This document shows, one piece after another, positions 61,994 to 64,000 of a stretch of DNA of 64,000 bases. The notes under the pieces were generated by a model that was given only the letters and a program-made list of their open reading frames with translations, did not search any database and was not told the origin of the DNA. Origin of the DNA: an uncultured Kineothrix sp. (lineage in GTDB: Bacteria; Bacillota; Clostridia; Lachnospirales; Lachnospiraceae); the NCBI GenBank assembly GCA_910588855.1, contig CAJUSR010000017.1, positions 16,396-80,395 of the forward strand. The letters are read 5' to 3'. Each line of letters opens with the position of its first letter. Position 1 is the stretch's first letter. Both the position numbers and the translations under genes were made by a program.

Positions 61994-62167
61994 TTAGTTA
62001 TAGTTATCTATGCAAGGCTGGAACATGCTTTTATCAATTCCGCAAATAGGGCATACCCAATCAGCCGGAATGTCTTCAAAAGCTGTGCCGGGAGCGATGC
62101 CGTGTTCCGGGTCGCCTTTTTCCGGATCATAAGTGTAGCCGCAAGGATTGCAAAAATACTTTTTCAT
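61994..62167 (-). CDS. Rubredoxin
   Basis: 57 residues. A small iron protein that carries single electrons, often to rubrerythrin or superoxide reductase in anaerobes. The four iron-binding Cys lie in CNPCGYTYDP and VCPICGIDKS, with the typical PGTAFEDIPADW between. The C-terminus CIDNYN is slightly longer than usual. AAGGAG lies at 62183-62178 before the ATG. A strong promoter is found 165 bases upstream, leaving a long leader. Confidence 0.95.
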   Translation of the reverse strand: MKKYFCNPCGYTYDPEKGDPEHGIAPGTAFEDIPADWVCPICGIDKSMFQPCIDNYN

Positions 62168-62331
62168 TGTTCAATTCTCCTTTCTCAATTAGATATTATC
62201 ATTGTGGTATTCTAATAGCCCTTAACCAAAATATCTCTTTAAGAGACCTTTTAATGCCTCGCCGTGCCCTGCCACATTTCTTAGCACTTTATGTACAGTA
62301 TCGTGGAACCGGCACCGGTAAGACTATGGAT
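62168..62331 (-). other. Long rubredoxin leader with possible structure or small ORF
   Basis: About 158 transcribed bases before the rubredoxin ATG. It contains a TCTCT-TAA-AGAGA hairpin and a GTG-started frame of 21 codons at 62287-62222 encoding a peptide ending LKGLLKRYFG. That frame lacks a clear ribosome binding site. Function unknown; it may be a regulatory RNA leader. Confidence 0.4.
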
Positions 62332-62360
62332 ATTGTAGCATTTGCAAGGATTTGCGTCAA
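62332..62360 (-). promoter_or_regulatory. Strong promoter of rubredoxin
   Basis: On the minus strand TTGACG (62360-62355) and TACAAT (62337-62332) are spaced by exactly 17 bases: five of six matches to each SigA hexamer. This is among the best promoters in the window. Confidence 0.8.
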
Positions 62361-62607
62361 GGGGAGAGGATAACATTTAGGGTAACCTGTGATATACTAA
62401 TGGATGATAAGTAAGAAATAAGCATGGATTAGGAAAAGCTGTGATATAGATAAGGAAAAGAGGAATTATAAAATGATGATTAGGGATGTGCCATAATACC
62501 TTGTGACGAGTTCAGTTGCCCAATCAAATTCACGAACGGGGACACGATCAACTGGACTTTTCGTGGAAAGAATAGGACAATAGGACTTGAACACAAGGAG
62601 GTTCATT

Positions 62608-62967
62608 ATGGCAGAATTAACCTATACGAGAGTAGGCGACTACTACATCCCCGATCTGATACTTGACGAAGAACCGGAGCAGGATGTATTCTATGGCAAG
62701 TACGGCGATCTTCGGCGCGACTACCTCCGGGAGCATAAACCCAAGCTGTGGATGGTGCTGGTGAACAGCGGCAAGCTGGCTGACCACCTGAAAGGCGTCG
62801 AGCGGATGGCGGAGCAGCGCATGGACACGCTCCTGCCGCAGTTGATGAAAGCCGCTGGCGTGACCGAGGAATTGAAGGCCCGCGACCAGATGGCGTGGGT
62901 AGGGCTGGTCAATAACTGTCGGGCGCGGGCCGATGAGATTATCCTGGCCGATCTGGTCTATGTTTGA
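62608..62967 (+). CDS. tnpV: Transposon-encoded protein TnpV
   Basis: 119 residues. The ELTYTRVGDYYIPDL start and the FYGKYGDLRRDYLREHKP and MAEQRMDTLLPQLMK blocks are typical of TnpV, an accessory protein of unknown function in mobilisable clostridial transposons and conjugative elements. AAGGAGG seven bases before the ATG at 62608 decides the start over an in-frame one at 62587. Codon use is GC-rich and unlike the chromosome to the left. Confidence 0.87.
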   Translation: MAELTYTRVGDYYIPDLILDEEPEQDVFYGKYGDLRRDYLREHKPKLWMVLVNSGKLADHLKGVERMAEQRMDTLLPQLMKAAGVTEELKARDQMAWVGLVNNCRARADEIILADLVYV

Positions 62968-62979
62968 GGGGGCGGTCTG

Positions 62980-63273
62980 ATGCTTACCTTTGAAAAAGTG
63001 ATGGAAGTTTTCAAGGACTATCTCTCCGAGGACACCCGTTATGAGATTATCATGACCTCCCGTGGCTATACTGTGCTGGAATGGGATTCCAGCGCCAACA
63101 CCTGGTCGGGCGAGGAACTGTGCGCCACGCCGGAGATCATGCGGGATGTGCTGCTGGACTGCTTCACCGGGTATCTGGAATACAAAGCGATCATCGCCAG
63201 TGGGGAAATCATCAAGGCTGACCAGGAGCGGATCACTGCCCAGCAGCAGGTGCTTTTGGAGAAGCTGCAATAA
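62980..63273 (+). CDS. Small hypothetical protein of the mobile element
   Basis: 97 residues, function not recognised. Begins MLTFEKVMEVFKDYLSEDTRYEII and contains a Trp-centred EWDSSANTWSGEE and a helical C-terminus ending ITAQQQVLLEKLQ. GAGGGGG precedes the ATG. It starts 12 bases after tnpV, so the two are co-transcribed. An AGCAGCG/CGCTGCT hairpin (63279-63312) lies after it. Confidence 0.7.
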   Translation: MLTFEKVMEVFKDYLSEDTRYEIIMTSRGYTVLEWDSSANTWSGEELCATPEIMRDVLLDCFTGYLEYKAIIASGEIIKADQERITAQQQVLLEKLQ

Positions 63274-63414
63274 AGATCAGCAGCGGCCTGGGATGATGCC
63301 TGGGTCGCTGCTGGCTTAACCGTCAATATTTTGATGCCGATAATTTGAAAAAGATAGAAAACTCCATACTCTCTCCACATTGCCATGTGACACTAAGCCG
63401 AAGGAGGTGCGCCA

Positions 63415-64000
63415 ATGGCAACTTTACTAATCGTCGAGGATGATATTGACACCAATGAAGCCGTCTGTGAATATCTACAAGAAGCTGGACACAGCACGAT
63501 TTCAGCTTTTGATGGTGACGAAGCTATCACTTTATTTTCAGAAAACAAAATTGACCTTGTTGTGCTGGATATTATGCTGCCTACCATCACGGGGCTGGCT
63601 GTCCTAAATTCCATCCGCAAAACGAGCCAAGTCCCGGTACTCATGCTCACGGCCCTGGAGGACGAGCAAACCCAAGCCGCAAGCTTCGACGGGCAGGCCG
63701 ATGACTACATGACAAAACCGTTTTCTATGGTCATCCTGGGAAAGCGGATCACCGCTCTACTGCGCCGGAGCAATCCTGCTGAAAAGGCAGACGTATGGAC
63801 ATACGGCAATCTGACCGTCAATTTCTCCGGCTACTCCGCCCATGATACCAGCGGAGAATTGGAAGTCACCGCAAAGGAGCTTGATCTGCTGAAATTGCTG
63901 GTTGAGCATCAAGGGCTGGTGCTGTCCCGCACACAAATTCTGGACGGCGTATGGGGCGATAACTCCTATGTGCTTGACCGGCTGGTTGATACCTACATCA
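63415..64000 (+). CDS. OmpR/VanR-type response regulator, 3' end outside the window
   Basis: 195 residues are visible. Receiver domain with acidic ED at 8-9, phospho-acceptor Asp52 (VVLDIMLP), a Thr in MLTALED and the Lys of YMTKPFS. A winged-helix DNA-binding domain follows (LEVTAKELDLLKLLVEHQGLVLSR, then WGDNSYVLDRLVDTYI), cut about 30 residues before the usual end. AAGGAGG precedes the ATG at 63415. In such elements it is normally followed by a sensor kinase and a resistance or ABC transporter gene; none is visible here. Confidence 0.9.
   Translation, partial: MATLLIVEDDIDTNEAVCEYLQEAGHSTISAFDGDEAITLFSENKIDLVVLDIMLPTITGLAVLNSIRKTSQVPVLMLTALEDEQTQAASFDGQADDYMTKPFSMVILGKRITALLRRSNPAEKADVWTYGNLTVNFSGYSAHDTSGELEVTAKELDLLKLLVEHQGLVLSRTQILDGVWGDNSYVLDRLVDTYI

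Larger units (their letters stand above)
62473..64000. mobile_element. Left part of an integrative or transposable element (runs off the window)
   Basis: From about 62.5 kb the DNA is visibly GC-richer and uses G/C-ending codons, unlike the preceding 62 kb. It encodes TnpV, a protein of Tn4451-type and related clostridial elements, a small unknown protein and a VanR-like regulator. The exact left end is not certain. A host-like start with AGAGGA and frame MMIRDVP (62473-62496) stops after seven codons right at the composition shift and may be an interrupted gene. No recombinase is in view. Confidence 0.65.

Noticed and set aside
62167..62373. 68-codon frame on the plus strand opposite the rubredoxin leader
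   Set aside because: No ribosome binding site, odd composition, and it overlaps the well-supported minus-strand promoter and leader of rubredoxin.

Overview
The window looks like the origin-proximal chromosome of a low-GC anaerobic Clostridia member, most likely a Lachnospiraceae (inference). The evidence is the order yidC-yidD-rnpA-rpmH / oriC / dnaA-dnaN-yaaA-recF-gyrB-gyrA, the AGGAGG-type ribosome binding sites, the short three-domain S1 protein, and many families typical of gut Lachnospiraceae (DUF4474, DUF4358, DUF2975 with a small HTH protein, TIGR03905 TSCPD, DUF362-ferredoxin, YesM/YesN regulators). No tRNA, rRNA or CRISPR array was seen.

Layout. 1-0.85 kb: leftward ribosomal/membrane-insertion genes. 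0.85-3 kb: bipartite oriC with DnaA boxes on both sides of dnaA. 3-10 kb: replication initiation and gyrase. 10-17.7 kb: Ca2+ antiporter, fructokinase-like kinase, glycogen debranching enzyme, S1 protein, cation:proton antiporter, cytidylate-kinase-like protein. 17.7-27.8 kb: nitroreductase, flotillin, PrsA-like foldase, ABC exporter, GH13 alpha-glucosidase. 27.8-36.3 kb: two metallophosphoesterases, a DUF4474 protein, two MATE exporters, a DUF4173 membrane protein, and an HTH/DUF2975 regulatory pair. 36.5-47 kb: DUF3810, exonuclease III, an acidic lipoprotein, an MBOAT/SGNH polysaccharide-acylation pair, a DUF4358 lipoprotein, HAD phosphatase, DUF362-ferredoxin, a papain-like protein overlapping murG, TSCPD. 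47-53 kb: pgi, a DUF4430/ECF S-component pair, a Crh-like HPr relative, a 2-hydroxyacid dehydrogenase. 53.4-61.8 kb: a complete sensing, uptake and hydrolysis locus (YesM-type kinase, YesN-type regulator, two sugar permeases, GH43 enzyme, binding lipoprotein) with no ATPase of its own. 62-62.4 kb: rubredoxin behind a strong promoter and a long leader. From about 62.5 kb base composition becomes visibly GC-richer and a mobile element begins (TnpV, a small unknown protein, a VanR-like regulator cut by the window end).

The most unusual content is between the genes. A palindromic leader with the same 3' end fused to the ribosome binding site precedes two unrelated genes (about 12.2 and 35.5 kb). 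A modular repeat that follows terminators occurs at 16.7 and 53.3 kb. There is a multi-hairpin element at 18.5 kb, a long imperfect hairpin between gyrB and gyrA, a perfect 35-bp palindrome beside the HTH/DUF2975 pair, and a 21-bp tandem repeat after the sugar-binding protein gene. Start codons were moved to internal ATG/GTG codons wherever a good ribosome binding site decided the matter.
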